Below are positions 1 to 8,705 of a DNA stretch of 64,000 nucleotides, piece after piece. A program made the position numbers and the translations under genes. The stretch is from NCBI RefSeq assembly GCF_017876535.1, contig NZ_JAGIOF010000003.1, positions 28,818 to 92,817 of the forward strand, read 5' to 3'. The notes under the pieces were generated by a model. That model made no database searches. It was not told the origin of the DNA and worked only from the letters and a program-made list of their open reading frames with translations. Numbering within the stretch: the stretch's first letter is position 1; each line of letters starts with the position of its first letter. This DNA is from Paeniglutamicibacter kerguelensis. Lineage in GTDB: Bacteria > Actinomycetota > Actinomycetes > Actinomycetales > Micrococcaceae.

Positions 1-282
1 GAACTCGAAGACAACCCGCACTGCATCATCCTCGCCCAGCCAACCCGCGGCGTGGATCTCGGCGCGATCGAGTTCCTCTACAACCAGGTGGCCGAGGCCA
101 CCGCCGCCGGCTGCGCGGTGGTCCTCATCTCCGCGGACATGGACGAGATCCTGAGGCTCTCCGACCGCGTGCTGGTGATGTATGGAGGCGAAGTGGTCGC
201 CGAGCAGCAAACCGTCGCGACCAGCCGGGAGGCACTGGGAATGTACATGATGGGCGCGCAGACAATGGAAGTGGCACGATGA
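1..282 (+). CDS. Nucleoside/sugar ABC transporter ATP-binding protein, C-terminal fragment
   Basis: This is the last 93 codons of an ABC ATPase whose 5' part lies outside the window; the reading frame is open from base 1. It carries the typical end of the second nucleotide-binding domain of RbsA/MglA/YufO-type proteins: a short AQPTRGVDLGA stretch followed by a VVLISADMDEI segment (D-loop and switch histidine region, here with Asp in place of the usual His/Glu) and a DRVLVMYGGE strand. The protein would energise import on the cytoplasmic face of the membrane. Its stop overlaps the start of the first permease (ATGA), so the three transporter genes are translationally coupled. Substrate is inferred from the permeases and the downstream deaminase gene. 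Confidence 0.88.
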   Translation, partial: ELEDNPHCIILAQPTRGVDLGAIEFLYNQVAEATAAGCAVVLISADMDEILRLSDRVLVMYGGEVVAEQQTVATSREALGMYMMGAQTMEVAR

Positions 283-1403
283 GCCTGACAACACCGCTAA
301 AGAACCCCCCACAGTCCACGGGCCGCGGGAAACGTTCAACCGCACCGACCGGCCTTTCCCTGGCAAGGCGCTTGGGTCCCGGGGTCTTCACCTTGGCCGT
401 GGGCCTGCTGCTCGCCGTCCTGTTGATCCAGGCCCAGGGCTTCCAACCGCTGCCGACGATCCTCGCCGGCCTTGACTATGCAGTCGGCGATGCCAAGAGC
501 ATCGCCCGGACCCTCGCCTGGGGCCTACCGTTGTTCGTCGCCACCATGGGCGTTGCCCTGGCCTACCGTTCGGGCATGTTCAACATCGGGGCCGAAGGCC
601 AGATCTACGCCGGCGCCATGGCCGCTGCCCTGACCGGCGCCTACATCGGACCCATGTTCACCGGGCTGCACCTGTTTCTGTGCCTGGCCGTCTCGGCCCT
701 GACCGGCGCGGCCGTCGCCGCAGGCCTGGGCTGGCTGCGCGCGGTCTGGAACGTCGACGAAGTGCTCTCCACATTGCTGTCGAACTACATCATCATGCTC
801 TTCTGCGCCTACCTGGCCACGGCCCCGCTGCGGGATCCCGCACGCCAAAGCGGAACCACCAAGGCAGTGCACGAAACGGCGATGTTCGCCGAATTAGTGC
901 CGCAGACCCAACTGACCTCCGCACTATTCGTTGTCATCATCCTGTGTGCCGCCACCTGGTGGCTCAGCGAACGCTCCGTCACCGGCTACCGGTGGCGGAT
1001 GACCGGGGAAAGCCCGGCCTTCGCGGCAGCCGTTGGCATCAACGTCCGACGCTCCCGCATCGGGTCAATGGCCACCAGTGGCGCGCTGTGCGGGATCGCC
1101 GGGGCACTGCTGGTCACCGCATCCCAGGGCCGTTTCTGGACCGAGATCGGCACCGGCATCGGCTGGGACGCCGTGCTGCTGGCGATGATCGCCAGGGCCA
1201 GGCCGCTCTCCGCCGTCGTCTGGGTTCTCGTCTACAGCGTCATGCGCTCGGCGGCCCGGGGCATCGAACAGGTCTCCACCGTCCCGTCGGAACTGTCCCT
1301 CATCCTCATCTCCGGGATCATCATCGCGGCAACCGCGCGGGCAGGCCTGTTCTCCCGCCTCGCCGGGCTGAACAAACTCCTCATTCGTTCGGAAGGTAAG
1401 TAA
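279..1403 (+). CDS. ABC transporter permease, nucleoside/simple-sugar type (YufP/NupB-like)
   Basis: A 374-aa integral membrane protein of the BPD_transp_2 (branched-chain/sugar permease) family. About 40 hydrophilic residues at the N terminus precede roughly eight to ten hydrophobic segments. The central stretch YRSGMFNIGAEGQ is the hallmark found in YufP-type nucleoside permeases, whose GMFNIGAEGQ loop contacts the ATPase. Length agrees with the family. It overlaps the ATPase gene by 4 nt and is followed after 3 nt by a second, shorter permease, the usual pair in BmpA-type nucleoside importers. No substrate-binding lipoprotein is visible here; it probably lies upstream of the window. Confidence 0.88.
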   Translation: MSLTTPLKNPPQSTGRGKRSTAPTGLSLARRLGPGVFTLAVGLLLAVLLIQAQGFQPLPTILAGLDYAVGDAKSIARTLAWGLPLFVATMGVALAYRSGMFNIGAEGQIYAGAMAAALTGAYIGPMFTGLHLFLCLAVSALTGAAVAAGLGWLRAVWNVDEVLSTLLSNYIIMLFCAYLATAPLRDPARQSGTTKAVHETAMFAELVPQTQLTSALFVVIILCAATWWLSERSVTGYRWRMTGESPAFAAAVGINVRRSRIGSMATSGALCGIAGALLVTASQGRFWTEIGTGIGWDAVLLAMIARARPLSAVVWVLVYSVMRSAARGIEQVSTVPSELSLILISGIIIAATARAGLFSRLAGLNKLLIRSEGK

Positions 1404-1406
1404 CCG

Positions 1407-2327
1407 ATGGAACTGCTCGATTCCTTTCTAGGATCCGGGGTGCGTCTGACAACACCCATCCTCCTCGCCGCACTCGCATGCCTACCCACGCAATGGACCA
1501 AGGATCTCAACGTCGGGCTGGAAGGCGGCATGCTCTTCGGGGCCTTCGGAGGCGTGGTTTTCGGCCTGACCTTCGGCTCGGGTTTCGCAGCCGTCACGCT
1601 GACCATTGCCGCCGGTGTGCTCAGCGGCCTGATCTTCGGTTGGCTGATCACCCGGCTGAATGTCAACGTGTTCATCGCCGGAATCGTGCTGAACATCTTT
1701 GCCGGCGCCGCGACCGTCTACCTGCTGCGATCGCTGTTCGGCGTGAAAGGCACCCTCAGCGCCCCGGGCATCCCCTCACTGCCCACCTACCGGATTCCGT
1801 TCATCGACGGGATCCCGGTGCTGGGCCCCATCCTGTCCGGCCATACCGTGCTCACCTACCTGAGCTGGGCCATCGTCGCCGTGGCCATCTTCGCGGTCAA
1901 GAACACGGTGCTGGTGCGCCACCTCAAGGCAGCCGGTGAACACCCCGCCGCACTGGCCGCGGCCGGCGGAAACGTGCAGCGCATGAGGATCCTGGCGCAG
2001 GTCTGGTGCTTCGCGTTGTGCGCCATCGCCGGCGCCCAGCTGAGCATCGGCCAACTGACCCTATTCACCGAGGGAATGACCAACGGCCTGGGCTTCGTCG
2101 CACTGGCGGCAGTGATCTTCTGCCGCGGACGCGTGTTGCTTCTGACCCTCATGAGCGTGGTCTTCGGCCTGGCATCTGCCGTCGCCATCCAGGTCAACGA
2201 CTCGGTCATGCCACCCCAAATCGCACAGATGCTCCCGTACCTCATCGCGTTCGTGGGCCTGATCGTACTGGCCAGAACAACCAAGGACGGCGGAGTCAGA
2301 ATCGCCACCCCGAACATGGAGTCCTAG
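1407..2327 (+). CDS. ABC transporter permease, second subunit (YufQ/NupC-like)
   Basis: A 306-aa hydrophobic protein of the same BPD_transp_2 family, shorter than its partner, as usual for the second permease of nucleoside-type importers. It has the family motif LNVGLEGGMLFGA near residues 34-46, the counterpart of the NIGAEGQ loop in the first permease. The central region (about residues 95-135) is a periplasm-facing insertion between membrane helices. The gene begins 3 nt after the first permease and ends 3 nt before the deaminase gene, so it is clearly in the same operon. It should form the heterodimeric channel with the preceding protein. Confidence 0.87.
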   Translation: MELLDSFLGSGVRLTTPILLAALACLPTQWTKDLNVGLEGGMLFGAFGGVVFGLTFGSGFAAVTLTIAAGVLSGLIFGWLITRLNVNVFIAGIVLNIFAGAATVYLLRSLFGVKGTLSAPGIPSLPTYRIPFIDGIPVLGPILSGHTVLTYLSWAIVAVAIFAVKNTVLVRHLKAAGEHPAALAAAGGNVQRMRILAQVWCFALCAIAGAQLSIGQLTLFTEGMTNGLGFVALAAVIFCRGRVLLLTLMSVVFGLASAVAIQVNDSVMPPQIAQMLPYLIAFVGLIVLARTTKDGGVRIATPNMES

Positions 2328-2330
2328 AAC

Positions 2331-2786
2331 ATGCACGTAGAAGAACTAAACCCGGTCGACCTCGAACTCTTCGACAGCGTCAGGGATTTGCTGCTGGCCC
2401 GCCACGATCCTGAAAAACATGTCGTCGCCGCGGGCGTGAGAACCCTCTCGGGCGAGATCTACCTTGGCCTGCACCTGGGCTCGCGTCGCGTGAACGTCTG
2501 CGCCGAGTCCTCCGCCATCGCCAACGCGGAAATGGCCGGGGACCACCAAATCGCCACCATGGTGGCGCTCTGCCTGGACGACGACGGACGGGCCATCGTC
2601 ACGAACCCGTGCGGTGTCTGCCGCGAGCTCATGGGCACATACTGCCTAGACTCCCACGTGATCATCGACTACAACGGCCTCGTCCGCAAGATCCCGGCCC
2701 CGGCACTCATGCCCCAGCGATGGCTCTTCCCGCACGAAAACGACTGGACCGTTGAAGACCCGACAGCCACAAAGGAAGCGAACTAA
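2331..2786 (+). CDS. Cytidine deaminase-like zinc hydrolase
   Basis: A 151-aa protein of the cytidine/blasticidin deaminase fold. The zinc and catalytic motifs are both present: C57-A-E59 (ligand Cys and proton-shuttling Glu) and P-C94-x-x-C97. It would deaminate a nucleoside such as cytidine in the cytoplasm. The start is supported by GGAG about 8 nt upstream inside the end of the permease gene. The position directly behind nucleoside-type permeases supports a role in salvaging imported nucleosides. The sequence is more divergent than housekeeping Cdd, so blasticidin-type or another aminated nucleoside is possible. It shares the TAATG junction with the VOC gene downstream. Confidence 0.8.
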   Translation: MHVEELNPVDLELFDSVRDLLLARHDPEKHVVAAGVRTLSGEIYLGLHLGSRRVNVCAESSAIANAEMAGDHQIATMVALCLDDDGRAIVTNPCGVCRELMGTYCLDSHVIIDYNGLVRKIPAPALMPQRWLFPHENDWTVEDPTATKEAN

Positions 2787-3235
2787 TGCAAAAGCCAACC
2801 ATCACCGATATCTGCCTCATCACCCGCGACCTGGATAATTCCATCGAGTTCTACACCGAGAAGCTCGGCTTCACGCTGAAACACAGAATGCCGGGATTCG
2901 CGGACTTCGCCGGCCCCGGGGTCATTCTGGCCCTCTGGGACGCGGAACATATCCAGAAAACCACCGGTGTCAGGTCGCAACGCGAAGAACCACAGGGCCA
3001 CAACGTCATGCTCGCCGTAAAGCTCGACAGCCCGGAAGACATCGATCGCATGCACGAGGAACTCGTGGCCAGATCCGTGGAGTTCTATGACGCGCCGGCA
3101 GACTACCCGTGGAACGCACGCTGCCTCTACCTTGCAGGCCCCTGCGGCGAACTGTGGGAATTCTTTGCCTGGTACGACGGCGGCGAACCCGGCGCCGTCG
3201 ATCTGTCATCCAACCAAGAACCAGTATCACTCTAA
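2786..3235 (+). CDS. VOC superfamily protein (glyoxalase/dioxygenase fold)
   Basis: A 149-aa vicinal-oxygen-chelate domain protein. The two beta-alpha-beta-beta-beta modules are recognisable: the N-terminal half with the RDLDNSIEFYTEKLGF helix (about residues 14-29) and a C-terminal module ending in GELWEFFAW, whose Glu is the usual last metal ligand. The residue that is commonly the first His ligand is replaced in DICLIT, so metal binding may be altered. Start and preceding stop overlap (TAATG). Its reaction cannot be read from the sequence; in this operon an isomerase or lyase step on a sugar-derived intermediate is possible, but this is speculation. Confidence 0.8.
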   Translation: MQKPTITDICLITRDLDNSIEFYTEKLGFTLKHRMPGFADFAGPGVILALWDAEHIQKTTGVRSQREEPQGHNVMLAVKLDSPEDIDRMHEELVARSVEFYDAPADYPWNARCLYLAGPCGELWEFFAWYDGGEPGAVDLSSNQEPVSL

Positions 3236-3249
3236 TGAACGAGGAAGCA

Positions 3250-4413
3250 ATGGAATTTTCAGTAACCGATCTGCTGCCGCTGGACGCAGAACAGGCATTG
3301 TTGGTTGGCCGCGTCTTCGACCCGGAAGTCGGCGGCCCCTGCGTCGTCGTCGTCATTGGCGACCAGGCCGTGGACATCTCCGCGGTGGAGCCCACGGTTT
3401 CCACCCTGTTGGAGCGCGAGGACCTGCTGTCGGCCGTTCAGCAGGATCTTGGCGGCCGCCGCTGGGAACTGCAAGATCTCCTGGCCGCCACCGCAGCCGG
3501 AGACACCGATAGGGCGCATCTGCTCTCCCCCATCGACATGCAGGTGATCAAGGCTGCAGGCGTCACGTTCGTCGAGAGCATGCTTGAACGAGTGATCGAG
3601 GAACGCGCCCAGGGCGATTCCTCCAAGGCCTTGGCCATCCGCGAGCGTCTTTCCACGGCCATCGGCGGAGCCATCTCCACGGTGCGCCCGGGCTCGCCCG
3701 AGGCCGCACAGGTCAAGGAAATCCTGCAGGCCGAAGGGCTCTGGTCGCAGTACCTCGAGGTCGGCATCGGACCCGACCCCGAGATCTTCAGCAAGGCCCC
3801 CGTATTGTCCTCAGTGGGCACCGCCACCGACATCGGCGTGCTCTCGCGTTCCACCTGGAACAATCCCGAACCCGAAGTGGTCCTTGCCGTTCGCTCGGAT
3901 GGACGGGCAGTGGGCGCGACGCTTGGCAACGACGTCAACCTGCGCGACTTCGAAGGTCGCAGCGCGCTGTTGCTGACCGAGGCCAAGGACAACAACCGCT
4001 CCTGCGCCATCGGCCCCTTCATCCGCCTGTTCGATGACTCCTTCTCCATGGCCGATGTGCGCGAGCTGGACATCGAGCTGCAGGTCTCAGGCCCCGACGG
4101 GTTCGCCATGGATGGAACCAGCTCAATGAAGAAGATCAGCCGCGATCCGGAGGAGCTCATCGGCCACGCCCACGGCAAGCACCACCAGTACCCGGACGGA
4201 TTCGTGCTCTTCACCGGGACGCTGTTCTCGCCAACCCAGGACCGGCATGCGCCGGGCGCAGGCTTCACCCACGAGGTCGGTGACGTGGTTTCCATCTCCA
4301 ACCCGAAGCTGGGCATGCTCCGCAACACCGTCAAGCACGCCGAAGAAGCAGAGCCATGGACCCAGGGAATCTGGGCTTTTGCCCGCAACCTGAGCGCCCG
4401 CGGCCTGCTCTAA
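3250..4413 (+). CDS. FAH-family 2-keto-3-deoxypentonate dehydratase (XylX-like)
   Basis: A protein of about 387 aa in the fumarylacetoacetate hydrolase superfamily. It matches the long XylX-type branch that dehydrates 2-keto-3-deoxy-D-xylonate/L-arabinonate to alpha-ketoglutarate semialdehyde, rather than the short FAH enzymes. Recognisable blocks are KAAGVTFVESMLERVIEERA, LWSQYLEVGIGPD, STWNNPEPEVVL (metal-binding Glu pair), GNDVNLRDFEGRSALLL and KHHQYPDGF. I chose ATG 3250, preceded by GAGGAAG at 3241; an in-frame ATG at 3235 overlaps the VOC stop and is the alternative. The aldehyde dehydrogenase 25 nt downstream would take the product to alpha-ketoglutarate. Function is inferred from remembered family features. 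Confidence 0.78.
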   Translation: MEFSVTDLLPLDAEQALLVGRVFDPEVGGPCVVVVIGDQAVDISAVEPTVSTLLEREDLLSAVQQDLGGRRWELQDLLAATAAGDTDRAHLLSPIDMQVIKAAGVTFVESMLERVIEERAQGDSSKALAIRERLSTAIGGAISTVRPGSPEAAQVKEILQAEGLWSQYLEVGIGPDPEIFSKAPVLSSVGTATDIGVLSRSTWNNPEPEVVLAVRSDGRAVGATLGNDVNLRDFEGRSALLLTEAKDNNRSCAIGPFIRLFDDSFSMADVRELDIELQVSGPDGFAMDGTSSMKKISRDPEELIGHAHGKHHQYPDGFVLFTGTLFSPTQDRHAPGAGFTHEVGDVVSISNPKLGMLRNTVKHAEEAEPWTQGIWAFARNLSARGLL

Positions 4414-4438
4414 CCCACCAACAGGAAAGGCAATCACT

Positions 4439-5797
4439 ATGTATCAGGTCATCAATCCCGCCACCGGAGAACTCGTCGCCGAATACCCGGATGCCACGGA
4501 CGCAGAGATCAGCGACGCGGTGGACCGCTCACACCGGGCCTACCTGTCGTGGCGCGAAACCCCCATCGCCGAACGCGCCCGTCTGGTCAAGCGCGCCGCG
4601 GAGATCTTTGCCGAGCGAACCGACGAACTTGCCGCGATCATCACCCGAGAGATGGGCAAGAGGATCGACGAAAGCAAGGGAGAGCTGCAGACCGTCGTAA
4701 GTATCTTCACTTACTATGCGGAGAACGGGCCCACCCTGGCCGGAGACGAGACTCTCGCGATCCAGGGCGGCAACGCGGTCATCCAGAAGCGCCCGATCGG
4801 TTCGTTGATCGGCATCATGCCGTGGAACTACCCCTACTATCAGGTGGCCCGCTTTGCCGCGCCCAACCTGGTTCTGGGGAACACCATCATTCTCAAGCAT
4901 GCACGCAACTGCCCGGAATCCGCGGCAGCGATCGAGTCGGTACTGCACGACGCCGGCATTCCCGCCGATGCGTACATCAACGTTTACGCGTCGGCCTCCC
5001 AGATCGCCTCGATGCTCGCCGACCCACGGGTCCAGGGCGTCTCGCTGACCGGCAGCGAGCGGGCAGGCTCCGCGGTCGCCATGGAGGCCGGGCGAAACCT
5101 GAAAAAGGTGGTGTTGGAACTCGGCGGATCCGATCCGCTCGTTTTGCTCGATAGCTCCGACTTGGACAAGACCGTCGAGGTCGCCGTCGCGGCCCGCATG
5201 GGCAACAACGGCCAAGCCTGCAACGCGCCGAAGCGGATGATCGTCATGGACGACATCTACGACGAATTCGTGAAGAAGCTAACCGGTCAGATGTCCGCCT
5301 TCGAGCCGGGGGACCCTGCGGATCCAAGCACCACCTTGGCTCCGCTCTCCTCGCAGGCAGCCGCAGACGAACTCGTCGAGCAGATCGCCGACGCGGTGGC
5401 CAAGGGCGCAACCCTTCACACCGGAGGCACACACATCGACGGACCGGGGGCCTACGTGGCACCCGCGGTGCTGACCGGTGTCACCAAGGACATGCACGCC
5501 TACTACGGCGAGCTTTTCGGCCCCGCGGTGGTTGTCTACAGGGCCGCCAGCGAGGAAGAAGCGATTGAACTGGCAAACGACACGGTCTACGGGCTGGGTT
5601 CGGGAGTCTTCAGCGCGGATCCGGAACGCGCACGGCGCGTGGGTGAGCGAATCGACGCCGGAATGGTCTACATCAACGCAGCTGGCGGTTCCCAGGCCGA
5701 TCTGCCCTTCGGCGGCATCAAGCGCTCGGGTGTCGGACGCGAGCTGGGTGCCCTGGGCATGGAGGAATTCATGAACAAGAAGATCGTTCGGCTCTAG
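4439..5797 (+). CDS. NAD(P)-dependent aldehyde dehydrogenase (succinate/alpha-ketoglutarate semialdehyde type)
   Basis: A 452-aa aldehyde dehydrogenase of the short GabD/Sad (YneI-like) branch. The cofactor-binding region has IMPWNYPYYQ near residue 123, the catalytic general base sits in LELGGSDP around residue 227, and the nucleophile is the Cys in NNGQACNAPKR, about residue 261. AGGAAAGG lies just upstream of ATG 4439. Placed behind a XylX-type dehydratase, the most economical role is oxidation of alpha-ketoglutarate semialdehyde to alpha-ketoglutarate; succinate semialdehyde is the alternative. It is the last gene of the operon, followed after 6 nt by a very strong hairpin. Confidence 0.88.
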   Translation: MYQVINPATGELVAEYPDATDAEISDAVDRSHRAYLSWRETPIAERARLVKRAAEIFAERTDELAAIITREMGKRIDESKGELQTVVSIFTYYAENGPTLAGDETLAIQGGNAVIQKRPIGSLIGIMPWNYPYYQVARFAAPNLVLGNTIILKHARNCPESAAAIESVLHDAGIPADAYINVYASASQIASMLADPRVQGVSLTGSERAGSAVAMEAGRNLKKVVLELGGSDPLVLLDSSDLDKTVEVAVAARMGNNGQACNAPKRMIVMDDIYDEFVKKLTGQMSAFEPGDPADPSTTLAPLSSQAAADELVEQIADAVAKGATLHTGGTHIDGPGAYVAPAVLTGVTKDMHAYYGELFGPAVVVYRAASEEEAIELANDTVYGLGSGVFSADPERARRVGERIDAGMVYINAAGGSQADLPFGGIKRSGVGRELGALGMEEFMNKKIVRL

Positions 5798-5803
5798 CCA
5801 TAA

Positions 5804-5849
5804 GAGAGAGTGAAGGGCCGACCCTATTGGGTCGGCCCTTCACTCTCTC
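5804..5849. terminator. Perfect 21-bp bidirectional terminator hairpin
   Basis: Arms 5804-5824 and 5829-5849 are perfectly complementary with a 4-nt TATT loop. It lies between the convergent aldehyde dehydrogenase (plus) and DUF4913 (minus) genes, 6 and 8 nt from their stops, so it can serve both. There is no long T tract. It also marks the boundary between the catabolic operon and the mobilisation module. Confidence 0.9.
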
Positions 5850-5857
5850 GCGTAAGG

Positions 5858-6304
5858 CTAGATATCCGCTTCGGGGAAGTGGCTTGCCGGTGCCGCTATC
5901 GTCGGCCATGGCTCCGGCAAATGGGGGTGCGTGGTCTCGTCGTAGGCGTGGAATGGGCCGTCGGGGCCGGTGAGCCGGTCCATCAGCGGGTAGAAGTAGT
6001 CGCGGTAGTACACGAGGATCGCTTGGGGCCCGTCCAACTTCATCTGTTCCCAGGTCACCCAGAGCGCTTGGACCAGGGTGTCGGCTTCCGGGTAGTCGAA
6101 CCAGTTGGGCGCCCATTTACGGGTGCCGTCGAGCTTGCGCAGGTAATGCGGCAGCGCCAATTCCTGCAGCCATTGCTCGCAATCCCGGTAGGTGAATGAC
6201 GGCGCCTGGGCGGGCTGCCCGCCACCTGCAGGCTCGGCCGGTGCCTCGGGTTCCTCGGTGGGTCCGTCGAGGTCCACCAGTTCTTCATCCGGGACCGACA
6301 TCAT
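5858..6304 (-). CDS. DUF4913 domain protein of the mobilisation module
   Basis: About 148 aa. The first 50 residues are acidic, Pro/Ala-rich and probably disordered; the rest is a compact Trp/Tyr-rich domain with WLPHYLRKL-like and YYRDYFYPLMDRL segments that I recognise as DUF4913, a family common on actinobacterial plasmids and integrative elements. The start (ATGATG at 6304/6301) overlaps the stop of the preceding coiled-coil gene. Upstream in-frame codons exist to 6448 but lie wholly inside the neighbouring gene and look like shadow translation. No catalytic motif is visible and the function is unknown; the position at the end of the mob operon suggests a role in transfer or element maintenance. 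Confidence 0.75.
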   Translation of the reverse strand: MMSVPDEELVDLDGPTEEPEAPAEPAGGGQPAQAPSFTYRDCEQWLQELALPHYLRKLDGTRKWAPNWFDYPEADTLVQALWVTWEQMKLDGPQAILVYYRDYFYPLMDRLTGPDGPFHAYDETTHPHLPEPWPTIAAPASHFPEADI

Positions 6305-7179
6305 CGGATAAGCACCTTTTCTTGGGTCCGGTTCGGCTGGGCGGCACCGATGACGCGCTTGCGGTTCTTCATCGCGGTGTTGGAGTTCGTGAGGCTTGGT
6401 TCGTCCGGGAAGTTGGGGTTTGACTTGCCGCCGGTTTTTTCCCGCCATGAGGAAAGGGCTTGGGCGGCGCCCGGTGTCGGTTCACCGGGATTCCACTGCC
6501 CTTCGGTTTTCTCAGGTCTCGAAGCCTCCGTGGCTTCCTGGCCTTGCGCGTTCTTTTGGTCCCGGGCAACCTCCGCACCCGCGTCCCCTGCGAGGTTCAG
6601 GTGCGCGGCTTCCTCCACGCGCTCCACCTCGGCGCGTTCCCCCGGCTGGGTTGCCTGGGCAACCTTTGCCGCGGCCATGTCCTGGTCGTGATCCGCGTCC
6701 GGGGTCTCATCGCTTTCGGCGTCCAGGCGGTGGCTGGCGAAGTAGTCATCCAGGGCATCCCGCAATGCGGCGTGCCGGTCGGCCGGCGCGGTGGGGTGGT
6801 CGCGGTTGATGTCCTCGACGTTGATGCCAAATTGGTTGCGGATGCGGTCGGCGCCGTCCATGTAGGTGCGTCCGGCCTCCGGGTGCCGTGCAGCCAGCTC
6901 GGCGGCGACGGTCATGCGGTCGGCGATGGATTCCGAACCCGCATTCTTCCAAAATGGCGACGAGGAGAAGTCACGCCGGATTTGCTCGACCATGGCACGT
7001 TCACGAGCGCCATCGGCCAACAATGCAGCGTGGGCGCGCTGCTCCTGCGCCAGCCGCTCTTGCCCCTCCATATGGGAACGCCGCTGCGCCTGCTCGGCCG
7101 CCTGCATCCCGGATCCAAGGATCAATCGTGCAGTGCGTCCAAGGTCTTGGACGATTTCGGTTTCTTCCTGCTCCATCAT
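6301..7179 (-). CDS. Coiled-coil, Ala/Glu/Gln-rich mobilisation-associated protein
   Basis: About 292 aa, highly charged, without membrane segments. The N-terminal 70 residues (Glu/Gln/Arg-rich, with runs such as EQAQRRSHMEGQERLAQEQR) should form a coiled coil. A middle section around residues 85-150 looks globular and contains an RDFSSSPFWKNAG stretch. The C-terminal 140 residues are low-complexity and probably disordered. I chose ATG 7179 because GAAGG at 7192-7188 stands 8 nt upstream; ATG 7185 is too close to it. It lies 14 nt after the relaxase stop and overlaps the DUF4913 start. I do not recognise a named family; a relaxosome accessory or coupling role is a guess from context. Confidence 0.7.
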   Translation of the reverse strand: MMEQEETEIVQDLGRTARLILGSGMQAAEQAQRRSHMEGQERLAQEQRAHAALLADGARERAMVEQIRRDFSSSPFWKNAGSESIADRMTVAAELAARHPEAGRTYMDGADRIRNQFGINVEDINRDHPTAPADRHAALRDALDDYFASHRLDAESDETPDADHDQDMAAAKVAQATQPGERAEVERVEEAAHLNLAGDAGAEVARDQKNAQGQEATEASRPEKTEGQWNPGEPTPGAAQALSSWREKTGGKSNPNFPDEPSLTNSNTAMKNRKRVIGAAQPNRTQEKVLIR

Positions 7180-7193
7180 GTTCATCACCTTCG

Positions 7194-8705
7194 CTAACGT
7201 TCGTGCCCACGTTCCGTGGACGTTCCTGGTTGATGGCGAGTGTTCCAATCACGGTAGGGACCATCCGGTGTCTTTGATGGCTGAGCCCCTGCCCGAACGA
7301 GGTTCTCCTTTTCAATCCGCGCCGCCGCGCTGTTCACGATCTGTTCGACCTCGGCCAAGAGTCGGGTGCTGGTGGTGGCCAGCCGGCGGCGTTCCTGCGC
7401 CATCGCACCTTGTGCCATCAGCGTTCCCAAACGGCCGGCCTGCTTGGCAACGGCAAGCCATCCGCGCGTGGAATCCTTGCTGGCGAAACGTTGCACCATC
7501 CGGGCTGCATACCGGGCGTTGCCCTGGCCCTGGGCTGCCCGGGCATAGGTTTCGGATAGCTGGGCGAACCGGCCCGGCTTGTTGCGTTCGAGCTGCACCG
7601 ACAGGCGTGCGTAGATGTTGGCCAAGGTGTCCGGACCGGTCTTGTGGCTGACCATGCGTTCTACCTGTGCCTCGGAGAAGCCATGCAAGCGGGCCTTGGT
7701 GTGTTCACGATCCGCATGCGAGGAATGCAGCGACGCGAGGTAGGCGTTGCCTGCGGCCTTGCCGTCCTCTCCGAAGCGCACGTTGATGTCCGGCCACCCA
7801 AGCGTTGAATCAAGCTTGCTGGGCGCGTACCAGAACGCCGTGGCGCCCTCGTCTCGACCGACGAGGGAAACCTTGTAACCGCGGACCTCGGTGTTCGATC
7901 CACGGGCAAAACTTGGTGCGATGCGCACGCCCAAGTCCTGCGCATGGCGCAGGTATTCCTCGGAGGTGTTGGCCGTGGCCAGGGCCGCACGAAGGCGGCG
8001 GCGCAGCTCGAACTTATCCGAGTACGACGCACCCTGCCGGTCCGCGCGGGCGCGCTCGGCCGGCTTCTCGCCGGCCAGCCCGCGGCCGACCTCGGCAGAC
8101 TCCAACCGTGGCAACCCGAACTCCTGCTCGAGCTCCCGGCACACGGTCTGGGTGCGGTGGAAGTCGTTGTGTACGTTGGCCTTCCCGCCATCCTCGCGCA
8201 CCATCTGGACCACCAGGTGGATGTGGTCGTTGCCGTTCTTGGAGGCCCCGTGGTGCACCGCCGCCCAACGCGATGACTTGGCCCCGTCGGGGTCGACAAA
8301 ACCCATGCGGTTCACGAACTCGTGGGCGATCTTTTCCCACTTCTCGTCATCCAGTGTCCCGTAGCCGGCCTCGACCGCCAGGGAGCAATGCCAGACCTCG
8401 CCGTGGCGTTCCCCGACACGGATCTTCCTGCCCGATTCATCACGCAGAAACTCCTGGGTTTCCCCGTCGCGTGCGTACTCGGGAACCATCACGGTGGTTC
8501 CGTGGATGCGGCGCGGATGATCCAAGACGTAGGAGACCTCGAACGCGTTCGATGCATCAAGAGCGGTGCCAACCGGCACGGCGAAAGTGACTTGGTCATC
8601 CCCGGCAACCAGACGTTGGTTCTCGTGCTCGTTCGCGCGCCCCGGGCCGACCAGGTAGGCCATGAGTCCGTTCATGCGGGCACCGCGAGTGACGTTGGGA
8701 ATCAT
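7194..8705 (-). CDS. Relaxase / mobilisation nuclease
   Basis: A 503-aa HUH-type relaxase. The N terminus contains GLMAYLVGPGRANEH, typical of actinobacterial plasmid relaxases and carrying a candidate nicking Tyr. The metal-binding histidine cluster HHGASKNGNDHIHLVV is near residue 160. This enzyme would nick oriT and pilot the strand during conjugative mobilisation. The C-terminal 200 residues are helical and charged. Its ATG overlaps the MobC-like stop (ATGA), and two further genes follow on the same strand. No type IV secretion or replication gene is visible in the window, so any transfer would be in trans. Confidence 0.87.
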   Translation of the reverse strand: MIPNVTRGARMNGLMAYLVGPGRANEHENQRLVAGDDQVTFAVPVGTALDASNAFEVSYVLDHPRRIHGTTVMVPEYARDGETQEFLRDESGRKIRVGERHGEVWHCSLAVEAGYGTLDDEKWEKIAHEFVNRMGFVDPDGAKSSRWAAVHHGASKNGNDHIHLVVQMVREDGGKANVHNDFHRTQTVCRELEQEFGLPRLESAEVGRGLAGEKPAERARADRQGASYSDKFELRRRLRAALATANTSEEYLRHAQDLGVRIAPSFARGSNTEVRGYKVSLVGRDEGATAFWYAPSKLDSTLGWPDINVRFGEDGKAAGNAYLASLHSSHADREHTKARLHGFSEAQVERMVSHKTGPDTLANIYARLSVQLERNKPGRFAQLSETYARAAQGQGNARYAARMVQRFASKDSTRGWLAVAKQAGRLGTLMAQGAMAQERRRLATTSTRLLAEVEQIVNSAAARIEKENLVRAGAQPSKTPDGPYRDWNTRHQPGTSTERGHER

